Shown here one piece after another: positions 1 to 8,028 of a stretch of 64,000 nt of DNA. The position numbers and the translations under genes were made by a program. Source of the DNA: VAZQ01 sp963835165 (GTDB lineage Bacteria; Pseudomonadota; Alphaproteobacteria; Rhizobiales; Xanthobacteraceae); the NCBI GenBank assembly GCA_963835165.1, contig CAWIGD010000070.1, forward strand, positions 162,972 to 226,971, given 5' to 3'. The notes beneath the pieces are model-generated. The model saw nothing but the letters and a program-made list of their open reading frames with translations. It did not search any database and was not told the DNA's origin. Each line of letters starts with the position of its first letter. Position 1 is the stretch's first letter.

Positions 1-1128
1 GAAATGCTTGGCAAGCTTGATCGCGGCGACGATGTTCGCCAGCCCGGAAATGCCGATGTCGTCGAACTGGCGGACCAGTTCCGGATCGATCTTCCGCCGC
101 CCGCTGACGTAACCGCGACCGCGTTCGCTGCCGAACAACAGGTTGAGCGCGTCGCTCGCGGCATCCGAGACGCCGATCACGACATCGGTATTCATCACGT
201 TGTGAATGAGCGGGATATGCTTGTCGCCGATCCCCTGAATGTTGTGCTCGCCGTGGCCGTTGTAGAGCATGGTCGGGCATTCGATCGCCTCGACCGCGGC
301 AATCTTGCTGCCATGCAGCGCCTTGAGGCGATCACCGGCGGCAAGCGTTCCTGCCGACCCGCTGGCGCAGACGAAGGCTCCCAGCCGATAGTCCTGATGC
401 TCGTGCCGGAGATGGCCGAAGACCCGGTCGAACGCGCTCCCGGTGCAATGATAGTGGATGAGATAGTTGGCGAACTCGGAGAACTGATTGAGGATGACGT
501 TCTTCCGGTCGCGCGCCAGTTCGGCGCATTTATCGTAGATCTCCTTGACATTGCTCTCGGTACCGGGCGTGCGGATGATGTCGGAGGGCTCGGCAACCCA
601 CTGCTGCAGCCAGTCGAAGCGCTCGCGGCTCATGCCGGCGGGAAGCACGGCCACACCGCGGCAGCCGAGGATGCGGGAAATCGCGACGCCGCCGCGGCAG
701 TAATTGCCGGTCGACGGCCAGACCGCGCGGTCGTGCGAAGGATCGAATTGCCCCGTGACCAGCCGCGGCACCAGGCAGGCATAGGCCGCCAGCACCTTGT
801 GGGCGCCGATCATCGGAAAGCGGCGGCCGAACAGCACGACGATCGGCGCCCGCACGCCGGTCAATTCGGGCGGCAGCACCACGTGGCCCGGCACTGGGAC
901 CCGCTTTTTGCGGCTCGCATCATTGAACCAATGCACGCGCCAGAGGTTCGCCGCATCAGGCGCGTCGGGGTCCACGTGAGCGAGATCCGGTGAGGCCGCT
1001 CCGGCAATGTCGGCGGGATGAGCGAGCTCGCTCCAGGTCGGCAGCGTGACCTTCGCCTGGCGCAGTCGCGCAATGGCGGCGCGCCTGCGCCCGGCGTCAA
1101 CGATCTCGGGCTCAATGAACAGGCTCAT
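1..1128 (-). CDS. PLP-dependent enzyme, fold type II (cysteine synthase-like), 3' end cut by window edge
   Basis: The first 376 codons of this minus-strand gene are open to base 1, so the stop lies outside the window. The protein has features of the tryptophan-synthase-beta/cysteine-synthase superfamily: a likely PLP lysine in GAHKVLAAY (about residue 111), a substrate-loop motif STGNYCRGG (about 136) and a glycine-rich phosphate-binding stretch ASGSAGTLAAG (about 245). This supports a PLP-dependent elimination, replacement or deamination reaction on an amino-acid-like substrate, but the substrate cannot be read. The ATG at 1128 is the first in frame after an in-frame upstream TGA. It overlaps by 4 nt the stop of a 26-codon ORF that itself touches the fbiC stop, so the gene is probably co-transcribed with npdG-fbiC. 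An ATCGTACTAT motif lies at 1212-1221. Long plus-strand ORFs here are shadows. Confidence 0.8.
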   Translation of the reverse strand, partial: MSLFIEPEIVDAGRRRAAIARLRQAKVTLPTWSELAHPADIAGAASPDLAHVDPDAPDAANLWRVHWFNDASRKKRVPVPGHVVLPPELTGVRAPIVVLFGRRFPMIGAHKVLAAYACLVPRLVTGQFDPSHDRAVWPSTGNYCRGGVAISRILGCRGVAVLPAGMSRERFDWLQQWVAEPSDIIRTPGTESNVKEIYDKCAELARDRKNVILNQFSEFANYLIHYHCTGSAFDRVFGHLRHEHQDYRLGAFVCASGSAGTLAAGDRLKALHGSKIAAVEAIECPTMLYNGHGEHNIQGIGDKHIPLIHNVMNTDVVIGVSDAASDALNLLFGSERGRGYVSGRRKIDPELVRQFDDIGISGLANIVAAIKLAKHF

Positions 1129-1205
1129 CGCGCGGGTCTCGTATCGCTGGTCCGGCCGAGCGCGCGAAAGGCCTCACCGAGCCCGGCAGCAGAGAAAGCA
1201 GGCAT
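1125..1205 (-). CDS. 26-codon coupled ORF between fbiC and the PLP enzyme gene
   Basis: The ATG at 1205-1203 shares one base with the fbiC stop (TGATG), and the TGA at 1127-1125 overlaps the start of the next gene (ATGA). The product would be 26 residues starting MPAFSAAGLG with no recognisable domain. It may be a genuine leader or coupling peptide that keeps ribosomes moving from fbiC to the PLP gene. It could also be the displaced N-terminus of the PLP enzyme, or chance. There is no other evidence that it is a gene. Confidence 0.25.
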   Translation of the reverse strand: MPAFSAAGLGEAFRALGRTSDTRPAR

Positions 1206-3787
1206 CATAAAATCGTACTATCATTGGAACAATAGGATTCTCGGCCCGCAGCAGCGAGATGTCCCCGCATACCAGTGATGGCTGCCGACGCCACCGCCGG
1301 GACACTCGCCCCCGAGGCCGAGAACGAAGCGCGGTAGCGCTCATCGGACACCTCCGAATAAAGCGTATCGCGCTGACGCGGAAGGCGCCCGACCGATCGA
1401 ATGATGGCCTCCATCGCCGCCGGCGTCATCTCCTGACCGTGGGCCGCACCGGCCGAGCGCGTGATGGTTTCATCCATCAACGTCCCGCCGAGGTCGTTGG
1501 CACCGGCGCGCAGACAGGTCTTCACGCCATCCGGTCCCATCTTGACCCACGAGGTCTGGATGTTCGTCACCAGGGGATGCAACGCCAGCCGCGCGACCGC
1601 ATGCATCAGCACCGCCTCACGGAAGGTCGGGCCGCGGCGCGCGCGTCCCTTCAGATAGATCGGCGCTTCCATGTGGACAAACGGCAGCGGCACGAACTCG
1701 GTAAATCCTCCCGTCTCGGCCTGCAGCATGCGCAGCCGCAACAGATGCCGCGCCCAATGAACGTAGCCGTCGACATGCCCATACATGATCGTGGCGGTCG
1801 TCCTGAAACCGATGCGATGGGCCGAACGCATCACTTCGAGCCAACGCTCGGTGCCGATCTTGTCGGGGCAGAGCACCGCGCGCACCTCGTCGTCGAGGAC
1901 CTCGGCGGCCGTGCCCGGCAAGGTGCCAAGGCCGGCGTGCTTCAGGAGGCTTAGAAACTCCCCGACCGGCAATCCAAGCGTGGCAGCGCCTTGATGCACC
2001 TCGAGCGGTGAAAAGGCATGAACGTGCATGCCGGGAACGGCGGCGCGTACTGCGCGACATATCTCCACATAAGTATCGCCGGTGAAGCTCGGGTGGATGC
2101 CGCCCTGCATGCACACTTCGGTCGCGCCGCGCTCCCAGGCTTCGCGCGCGCGGCCGGCGATCTCATCCAGCGAGAGATTGTAGGGACGCCCGCGCAGGTT
2201 CTCGCTCATCTTGCCTTTCGAGAACGCGCAGAACTGACATTTGAACGAGCAGATGTTGGTGTAGTTGATGTTGCGCGTGACGACGTAGGAAACGACATCG
2301 CCGCTGGTGTCCCGTCGCAGCGCATCGGACGCCGTACAGACCGCGGCAAACTCGTCGCCGCGCGCCTGAAACAGACGCACGATGTCGCGTTCGGTGAGCA
2401 TGCGGCCCGTCGCGGCGCGCGCGATGATCGGCCCGAGCTCGCCGGAGGCAATTGCCGGAGCCGCAACGCGCGCCGCATCCGACGGCAGCGAGACGGTCGT
2501 GCCGGGCGACCACTCGTCCGTGCGCGGCCAGCCGTCCGCATCGATTCGATGCAGCAGCGCTGTGCGCAGGGCCGGGTCGACCCAGGTCTGGGCCGCGCGG
2601 GCGTAGGCGGGATAGATCGCCAATCGCTCGATCAACTGCTTGCCCGCCGCTCTGGTGGCGCGCTCAAGCACTTGCAGATGCGGCCACGGCGCTTCCGGAT
2701 TAACGTGGTCGGGGGTGACGGGCGAAACCCCGCCCCAATCGTTGATGCCGGCTTCAACGAGCCGGTGCAGCGCGCCGGGGCTCAGATTGGGCGGCGCCTG
2801 GATGTTCATGTCCGGCGCAAATATCAGCCGCGCCACCGCGATGGTCCACAGATGCTCCTCGGCCGTCGCCGCGGGCGTTTCGGCCATGCGGGTTCCCGGC
2901 TTGGGCCGGAAGTTCTGCACGATGATTTCCTGGATATGCCCATGGGCGTCGTGCAGGTCGCGAAGCGCCAGCAGCGCTTCGATTCGTTCGCGGCGGGTCT
3001 CGCCGATGCCGATGAGGATGCCCGTGGTGAAGGGCACGCGCTGCTCCCCCGCCATGCGGATGGTTGCGAGGCGCGCCGCCGGGTCCTTGTCGGGCGAACC
3101 ATGATGCGGCCCTCCCCGCTCGGCGAGGCGGGACGCGCCGCTCTCCAGCATCACCCCCTGCGAGATCGAGACTTTCCGCAGCGCTGCGAGATCGGATGCA
3201 TCGAGCAGGCCCGGATTGACGTGCGGCAACAGGCCGGTCTCCTCGAGGACGAGGCGCGCGGCTTCCGCCAGATACGACAGCGTCGTCCGATGCCCCAGGC
3301 GATCGAGCTCGTCACGCGCCGCCCGGTAGCGAAGCTCCGGCTTGTCGCCAAGCGTGAACAGCGCCTCCTTGCAGCCCGCCTCGCTCCCGGCGCGCGCGAT
3401 GGCGCGCACCGCGGCATGCGGCAGATAGGCCGGCTCACCGGCGCGCGGCGCATGGGCAAAGGTGCAGTAGTGGCAGACGTCACGGCAAAGCTTGGTCAGG
3501 GGGATGAAGACCTTGCGGGAATAGGACACCAACGACCCATGCCCGCAATCGCGGCGCCGCGCCGCCGCCTGCACCAGCAGGTCGAGATCGTCCGCGTCCG
3601 CGAGCGCGAGCGCCTCGTCGGCCGTGAGCTGCCGCGCAGGCGGCAAATTCTTGAGCAGTTTTCTCATCTCGCGATCATTCACGATCAACGTCCGATGGCC
3701 GGATAGCCGACGCCCCGCAGCTTCGTGGCCGGGCCGGATCGGCTGGAGTCCGGCCGACCCGGCGAACGGCTGGTGGAAAGCATGCAT
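1205..3787 (-). CDS. fbiC: FO synthase, CofG-CofH fusion (coenzyme F420 biosynthesis)
   Basis: This two-domain radical-SAM protein makes the deazaflavin FO from 5-amino-6-ribitylaminouracil and tyrosine. The CofG half carries CRDVCHYC at about residues 101-108 and the CofH half CSFKCQFC at about 512-519. Both are CX3CX2C [4Fe-4S]/SAM motifs, and the total of 860 aa matches fused FbiC proteins. The first ~40 residues look unlike the family. An internal ATG at 3667 (MRKLLKNLPP) is a plausible alternative start, giving 820 aa. The ATG at 3787 sits 3 nt after the npdG stop, so the two form an operon. FbiC is typical of actinobacteria and occurs only patchily in proteobacteria, which suggests horizontal acquisition. 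The other F420 genes (fbiA, fbiB, fbiD) are not in the window. Confidence 0.93.
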   Translation of the reverse strand: MHAFHQPFAGSAGLQPIRPGHEAAGRRLSGHRTLIVNDREMRKLLKNLPPARQLTADEALALADADDLDLLVQAAARRRDCGHGSLVSYSRKVFIPLTKLCRDVCHYCTFAHAPRAGEPAYLPHAAVRAIARAGSEAGCKEALFTLGDKPELRYRAARDELDRLGHRTTLSYLAEAARLVLEETGLLPHVNPGLLDASDLAALRKVSISQGVMLESGASRLAERGGPHHGSPDKDPAARLATIRMAGEQRVPFTTGILIGIGETRRERIEALLALRDLHDAHGHIQEIIVQNFRPKPGTRMAETPAATAEEHLWTIAVARLIFAPDMNIQAPPNLSPGALHRLVEAGINDWGGVSPVTPDHVNPEAPWPHLQVLERATRAAGKQLIERLAIYPAYARAAQTWVDPALRTALLHRIDADGWPRTDEWSPGTTVSLPSDAARVAAPAIASGELGPIIARAATGRMLTERDIVRLFQARGDEFAAVCTASDALRRDTSGDVVSYVVTRNINYTNICSFKCQFCAFSKGKMSENLRGRPYNLSLDEIAGRAREAWERGATEVCMQGGIHPSFTGDTYVEICRAVRAAVPGMHVHAFSPLEVHQGAATLGLPVGEFLSLLKHAGLGTLPGTAAEVLDDEVRAVLCPDKIGTERWLEVMRSAHRIGFRTTATIMYGHVDGYVHWARHLLRLRMLQAETGGFTEFVPLPFVHMEAPIYLKGRARRGPTFREAVLMHAVARLALHPLVTNIQTSWVKMGPDGVKTCLRAGANDLGGTLMDETITRSAGAAHGQEMTPAAMEAIIRSVGRLPRQRDTLYSEVSDERYRASFSASGASVPAVASAAITGMRGHLAAAGRESYCSNDSTIL

Positions 3788-3790
3788 GCG

Positions 3791-4462
3791 TCACGGTATC
3801 TCGGGCGCCGGCAAACCCGTAATGCGAATACCGGCACCGGGAACCTTGTAGCGCCGGTTGATGGCAATCAAGACCGAGGTAAGCGCCTCGGCCGCAACCG
3901 AATTGGCGAGGCTTCCGCCGTCGACGCCGCGGGTGGCGACGATCCCCGCCAGCGCGATGACCTGTTCGCGAACCTTAATATCATCGGCGAACACCAGCAC
4001 GTCGCAATCGACCTTTTCACCGCCGTGGAGCTTCTTGGCGCCAACGTTGTGGAACGCCGCGGCGACACGCACCTGCGGGCCGAGGACGCGTTGCGCGACG
4101 GCGGCGGGCGAACCCGCCGCCGGCAGCTGAACGACGGACACTTTCGGCGGAACGAGCGGCACGACGGCGTCGACCAGAATCTTCCCATCCATCGCGGGCT
4201 TGATTTCTTCCAGTGTCGCGTCGTGGTTGGAATAGGGCACGCAGAGAACGACGACGTCGGCAGCCTGCGCCGCTCCACGGTTGTCATCTCCGCGTACGGT
4301 GCCCGCGGTCTGGGCCGCAAGCTCCTGGGCTTTGGCTTGCGCCCTTTCCTTCGCCCGCGATCCGACGATGATCGGAAAGCCGGCCGCGGCCCACAGCCGC
4401 GCCAGGCCCGACCCCAGATCACCGGTGCCGCCGATGACGGCGATCGTCGGCTTGTTCTGCAT
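3791..4462 (-). CDS. npdG: NADPH:coenzyme F420 oxidoreductase
   Basis: This cytoplasmic Rossmann enzyme (223 aa) transfers hydride between NADPH and F420. The N-terminus has the dinucleotide motif GGTGDLGSG (residues 11-19), followed by VGSRAKERA, which fits NADP 2'-phosphate recognition. Further on are VLCVPYSNH, LVDAVVPLVPP and AAFHNVGAKKL, all characteristic of the Fno/NpdG family. An AAGG-type ribosome site lies just upstream of the ATG at 4462. The gene is followed after 3 nt by fbiC, pairing cofactor synthesis with cofactor reduction. The upstream gap (4463-4555) holds the motif ATGGTACTAT at 4504-4513. In the family, NpdG supplies F420H2 to F420-dependent reductases, none of which is visible here. 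Confidence 0.92.
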   Translation of the reverse strand: MQNKPTIAVIGGTGDLGSGLARLWAAAGFPIIVGSRAKERAQAKAQELAAQTAGTVRGDDNRGAAQAADVVVLCVPYSNHDATLEEIKPAMDGKILVDAVVPLVPPKVSVVQLPAAGSPAAVAQRVLGPQVRVAAAFHNVGAKKLHGGEKVDCDVLVFADDIKVREQVIALAGIVATRGVDGGSLANSVAAEALTSVLIAINRRYKVPGAGIRITGLPAPEIP

Positions 4463-4503
4463 GTGCCTTCCAAGACATCGAAGCCCGGCCGAGCTGGACC
4501 ATT

Positions 4504-4513
4504 ATGGTACTAT
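4504..4513. promoter_or_regulatory. Candidate operator ATGGTACTAT upstream of npdG
   Basis: This near-palindrome around GTAC lies 42-51 nt before the npdG start. It matches 9 of 10 bases with ATCGTACTAT at 1212-1221, and the minus-strand ATCGTACTAA at 15997-15988 matches that same site at 9 of 10. It may be bound by the GntR/UTRA regulator of the region. This is inferred from recurrence only. Confidence 0.35.
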
Positions 4514-4555
4514 GTTTAGGAACACAATACCGGCCGACGCAACTCAGAGATCAGC

Positions 4556-5836
4556 TCACGCTCCCGGCCCCTCGACGCCGCACCAATCGCAAATGCTGAG
4601 CGCCATGACCTTGATCGACGTCATGTAGTCATCGATCGACACGTACTCGTCGTCTGCATGCATGACCGCGGTCGAACCCGGGCCGAAGATGACGGTGGGC
4701 GTGTTGGCGTACAGGTTGAGGAAGCGCGTATCGGCGGCGCCCTGCCGGCCGCTGATCTGGGGGTCGCGCCCGGTGATCTCCTTGTAATTCTTGCAGACGG
4801 TTTCGACGATGGCGTGATCCCGCGGAATCTCCGATGCCTGCGCGTCATATCCCACGAACCGCACTTTAGGCGGGTGAAGCTTCATCCAGGGATCCTCGGC
4901 TGCCGCGCGCGCAATCTGATCCACCAGGCTCTGTTTAACCCCTTCGTGGTCCTCGCCGGGGACGGTGCCGATGCTCCCCTTCAGCAGGCAGTTTGCCGGG
5001 AATGCGCTCGGATAGTTGCCGGCGGAAAAACTTCCGATGATGCATGGGAGCGTGTCGAGCGCGTTCGGATACAACGGGTGCGTTATGGTCGCGACCCGCT
5101 TGGCCTCCAGGTCCGCGACTGCCTTCACGATCTTGTTCCCGAGCTCGATGCCGCTGATGCCTTCGTAGCGCTTTTGGATGCCGGCGGGCTTGCCGTGGAT
5201 CTCGATTTCGAACCAGATGCGGCCAATGCAAGCGGGCTGCACGGCCAGGTCGCTGGTTTCGCCGGAAATGCCGGCATCAGCCTTGTACCCGCGGATCACC
5301 GTATCCAATGTGCCATGACCGCTGACTTCTTCATCGATGACGACGTTGATATACACGTCGCCCTTGGGCTTCAGGCCGGCCCCCTTGAGGCATTCAACCG
5401 CCATGATGTGGCTCGCGACACCGCTCTTCATGTCGGCGGTCCCGCGGCCGTACATGCGACCGTTCTTGATCGTGGCCGACCAGGGGTTATCGCTCCACCC
5501 TTCCCCGCCGCCGACCGGAATGACGTCGGTGTGTCCGTTCAACAGCAATGAACGTCCCCCGCCCGCCCCTTTCCAGGTGGCGACGATGTTCGGCCGTCCC
5601 TCATAGCCCCGGTCGACAGGCCGGTATCCCGGATGCTTCTTGAGCTCTTCCCAATCGGTCTCCCACATGTCGACGTCGAGGCCGATCTTCGTCATATATT
5701 TCGACAGAAACGTCTGGATCTGCGCTTCATCCCCGGTGACGCTGGGAATAACGACCATGTCGCGCAAAAAAGCGACGGCCTTGTCGCGGCTCTGGTCGAT
5801 CTTTTCAAGAAGCTTCTTGCGGGCGTCGGTCTTCAT
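4556..5836 (-). CDS. M20 family metallo-hydrolase (ArgE/DapE/carboxypeptidase-like)
   Basis: This 426-aa zinc amidohydrolase carries the M20 signatures in order: GHTDVIPV (metal His), GRGTADMKSG (bridging Asp), DEEVSGHGT (catalytic and metal Glu) and a C-terminal VMHADDE (last metal His). A dimerisation-type insert lies between them. It should hydrolyse an amide bond of an N-acyl amino acid or related substrate in the cytoplasm. The ATG at 5836 is preferred over one 24 nt upstream because a GGAAGGACC-type site precedes it. It lies downstream of the first Mo-hydroxylase operon and upstream of npdG on the same strand, which suggests a step in a degradative pathway rather than arginine or lysine synthesis. 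The exact substrate is unknown. Confidence 0.88.
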   Translation of the reverse strand: MKTDARKKLLEKIDQSRDKAVAFLRDMVVIPSVTGDEAQIQTFLSKYMTKIGLDVDMWETDWEELKKHPGYRPVDRGYEGRPNIVATWKGAGGGRSLLLNGHTDVIPVGGGEGWSDNPWSATIKNGRMYGRGTADMKSGVASHIMAVECLKGAGLKPKGDVYINVVIDEEVSGHGTLDTVIRGYKADAGISGETSDLAVQPACIGRIWFEIEIHGKPAGIQKRYEGISGIELGNKIVKAVADLEAKRVATITHPLYPNALDTLPCIIGSFSAGNYPSAFPANCLLKGSIGTVPGEDHEGVKQSLVDQIARAAAEDPWMKLHPPKVRFVGYDAQASEIPRDHAIVETVCKNYKEITGRDPQISGRQGAADTRFLNLYANTPTVIFGPGSTAVMHADDEYVSIDDYMTSIKVMALSICDWCGVEGPGA

Positions 5837-5983
5837 ATCTGAGGTCCTTCCACGGATCATTCTGCAGGACGTGTTGGAGAGGCACGGCGCGCGCTCGGTC
5901 GACCACGCAGCGTTGACGACATGCGCCGAGGGACGGCGTCCGCTCCTCGTTATGTTTCCCTAGGACCGCCACGTTGGCTCCCT

Positions 5984-7198
5984 TCAATGTCTTTCGCTCT
6001 TCGCGAACAGGCGCGTCAACCGGGCACCGGTCCATTTCACCAGGACCGAAAACAGCAGCGGAATTGCCTTGAGTTCCGCCGCCGGCGGCAGGGCTTGCTC
6101 CGGTGCCGCCAACCGCGCTTCCAGATTCTGCGCGAACAAAACGATGAGGCGGCCGGCGATATCCTGCACCAGGTCAGACCGGCTGAATTGTGCGAGCGTG
6201 CCGGTCAATCGATAGCCGACGCTGAGCTCCACCCGCGTCGACTGCTGATCGACCGCCAGCAATCGATAGCGGATGACACCCTGGGTCGCCGAACTGCTTC
6301 GCCGGTCCTGACCGCTGCCCCGAATTGTCCCGGAACGATGCGCCGGATCACGGTCGATCTCGGCCGAACCGTGAAATTCGGCGGCGATCGGGCCGACCTT
6401 GACGCGCATCTTGCCGTTAACAATGCGGGCGCCGGCATCACCGGTTATGGACGCACCCGGGAGACACGCGGCGACCGCAGGCACATTCGCGAAAAAATTC
6501 CACACCTCCTCGACCGGATGATGGACGACAAAGCTCTGGTCGAACGACGCCTGCGGCGTAAAATTGGCTGGAACATTCTCGCCCACAGCAAGCGTGTCCC
6601 GCGCCTCCCCACGAGCAGCAACGTCTGGAACCGCGCGAACGGCGGCATCCGGCGTGTCAGCACCGTGACCATGATCGCAACCCGCGGGCCCGAGCGCGGA
6701 CCGGCCGGCTCCCGGAATCGCCGTGATGCCGCGGGCCCTTCGATCCGCAATGACGCCGCGGATCGCATCGATGATGCCGACATATCCGGTGCAGCGACAC
6801 AGATTTCCGCTCATGGCCACCCGAACGTCATGTTCGCTCGCAGCGGGCACGCGCAGAACGAGATCGCGGGCGGAGATCAGCATGCCGGGCGTGCAGTAAC
6901 CGCACTGCAAGGCATGCTCGCGCGAAAATGCCGCGCGCAACTCCTTGGCGATCTCATCGTCGTCCAGCCCCTCGATGGTGGTGACGCTCGCGCCGTTGCA
7001 GGACACGGCGTAGGTGATGCACGAGCGCACTGGAACGCCGTCGACCAGGATGGTGCATGCACCACAGACGCCGTGCTCGCAACCGAGATGAGTGCCGGTG
7101 AGGTTCTGCCCTTCGCGAACGAAGTCGGCAAGGTGCGTGCGCGGTTCGACCTCCGCATTCACGTTCCGGCCATTGATCTTGAGGGCCAGCATTTTCAC
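5984..7198 (-). CDS. Fused [2Fe-2S] small subunit and CoxG-like subunit of Mo-hydroxylase 1
   Basis: Residues 1 to ~155 form a CoxS-type iron-sulfur subunit: a plant-ferredoxin motif (CEHGVCGAC, then a fourth Cys) followed by the helical [2Fe-2S] domain with CGYCTPGM and CRCTGY. After a linker, residues ~213-400 match the CoxG/SRPBCC family, recognisable by HHPVEEVWNFF, ACLPGA and VGPIAAEF. In other organisms CoxG is a separate protein thought to anchor or mature CO-dehydrogenase-like enzymes, so the fusion (404 aa) is notable. It shuttles electrons from the Mo-pterin subunit to the FAD subunit. The GTG at 7198 overlaps the FAD-subunit stop (GTGA). Confidence 0.9.
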   Translation of the reverse strand: MKMLALKINGRNVNAEVEPRTHLADFVREGQNLTGTHLGCEHGVCGACTILVDGVPVRSCITYAVSCNGASVTTIEGLDDDEIAKELRAAFSREHALQCGYCTPGMLISARDLVLRVPAASEHDVRVAMSGNLCRCTGYVGIIDAIRGVIADRRARGITAIPGAGRSALGPAGCDHGHGADTPDAAVRAVPDVAARGEARDTLAVGENVPANFTPQASFDQSFVVHHPVEEVWNFFANVPAVAACLPGASITGDAGARIVNGKMRVKVGPIAAEFHGSAEIDRDPAHRSGTIRGSGQDRRSSSATQGVIRYRLLAVDQQSTRVELSVGYRLTGTLAQFSRSDLVQDIAGRLIVLFAQNLEARLAAPEQALPPAAELKAIPLLFSVLVKWTGARLTRLFAKSERH

Positions 7199-8028
7199 GA
7201 TCCGTCGGCTTGCGCAATCGCGCGTCGTAGGACGGCGAGATGCACCTGCTGGTCGATGGGGTCGGTCAGACCGCGCGCACTCATGGTTGTGCGCACGAGG
7301 TCCACATTGATAACGGCTGCCGCGCCGCTGGTATGGGTGAACAGTCCCTCCGCATCTGTCAGAACGATCGGCCTTGCGCCGGTAGCGCCGATCACCGCGC
7401 GGCAGACCGAACGGGCCGGATCACGCACGAAAGCGCCGATGGCATGGGCAAATTCGCCGGTCTTTCGACACGCCTTGTAGTAACCCCAGCGCGCCGCGTC
7501 AGACAAGCGAGGCACATGGATTGCGGTGACGACCTCGCCGGGTTTCAGGCTGCTCTCGAACACGCCGAGCATGAATGTATCGATGGGAATTCGCCGGTCC
7601 CCCTGGCCGCTGCGAGCGATAGCCGATGCGCCAAGCGCGGCGAGAGCCGAAAGCCAGTCCGCGGAGGGATCGGCATGGACGATGCTCCCGCCGATGGTCC
7701 CCCGGTTGCGCACCGCGCGGTAGGCGATGCCTGCGGCCACCGTGCGTAAAGCGCCGCGGGTGACGTCGGGAACCCGGCCATCCTCGATATCGGCATGGGT
7801 AATGCAGCTTCCGATCGTGATTCCGTCGGCGGTCTCCTCAACCTGTTTGAGCTCGGCAATCGCGGTGATGTCGACCAGCAGGTCGGGCTGTACCAAGCGC
7901 AGATTCAACATCGGGCCGAGCGACTGCCCGCCCGCCAGAAACTTCACCACGACGTCCTCGCGCGTACCGAGCGTGAGGGCGGTGGCGAGGTCGCTGGGGC
8001 GTTCGTAATCGAAGCGTACCGGTTTCAC
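7195..8028 (-). CDS. FAD-binding middle subunit of Mo-hydroxylase 1 (CoxM-like)
   Basis: This 277-aa protein belongs to the FAD-binding subunit family of xanthine dehydrogenase/CO dehydrogenase. It has the family FAD motifs AGGQSLGPMLNLR (about residues 31-43) and TIGGSIVHADPSAD (about 109-122), and a C-terminal CO-dehydrogenase flavoprotein domain. It accepts electrons from the iron-sulfur subunit and passes them to the final acceptor. The GTG start at 8028 overlaps the large-subunit stop and its own stop overlaps the next start. This gives the tightly coupled order large-FAD-FeS/CoxG. It is paralogous to the gene at 12757-13581. Confidence 0.92.
   Translation of the reverse strand: MKPVRFDYERPSDLATALTLGTREDVVVKFLAGGQSLGPMLNLRLVQPDLLVDITAIAELKQVEETADGITIGSCITHADIEDGRVPDVTRGALRTVAAGIAYRAVRNRGTIGGSIVHADPSADWLSALAALGASAIARSGQGDRRIPIDTFMLGVFESSLKPGEVVTAIHVPRLSDAARWGYYKACRKTGEFAHAIGAFVRDPARSVCRAVIGATGARPIVLTDAEGLFTHTSGAAAVINVDLVRTTMSARGLTDPIDQQVHLAVLRRAIAQADGS

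Noticed and set aside
4..993. 329-aa plus-strand ORF at the left edge
   Set aside because: It is antisense to a clear PLP-enzyme reading frame with recognisable motifs; its own translation has no domain pattern.
2018..3706. 562-aa plus-strand ORF
   Set aside because: It lies entirely antisense to fbiC and is Arg/Ala/Gly-rich, the usual shadow of a GC-rich gene.
5921..7480. 519-aa plus-strand ORF
   Set aside because: Antisense to the Mo-hydroxylase FeS/CoxG and FAD subunit genes, which carry clear cofactor motifs.
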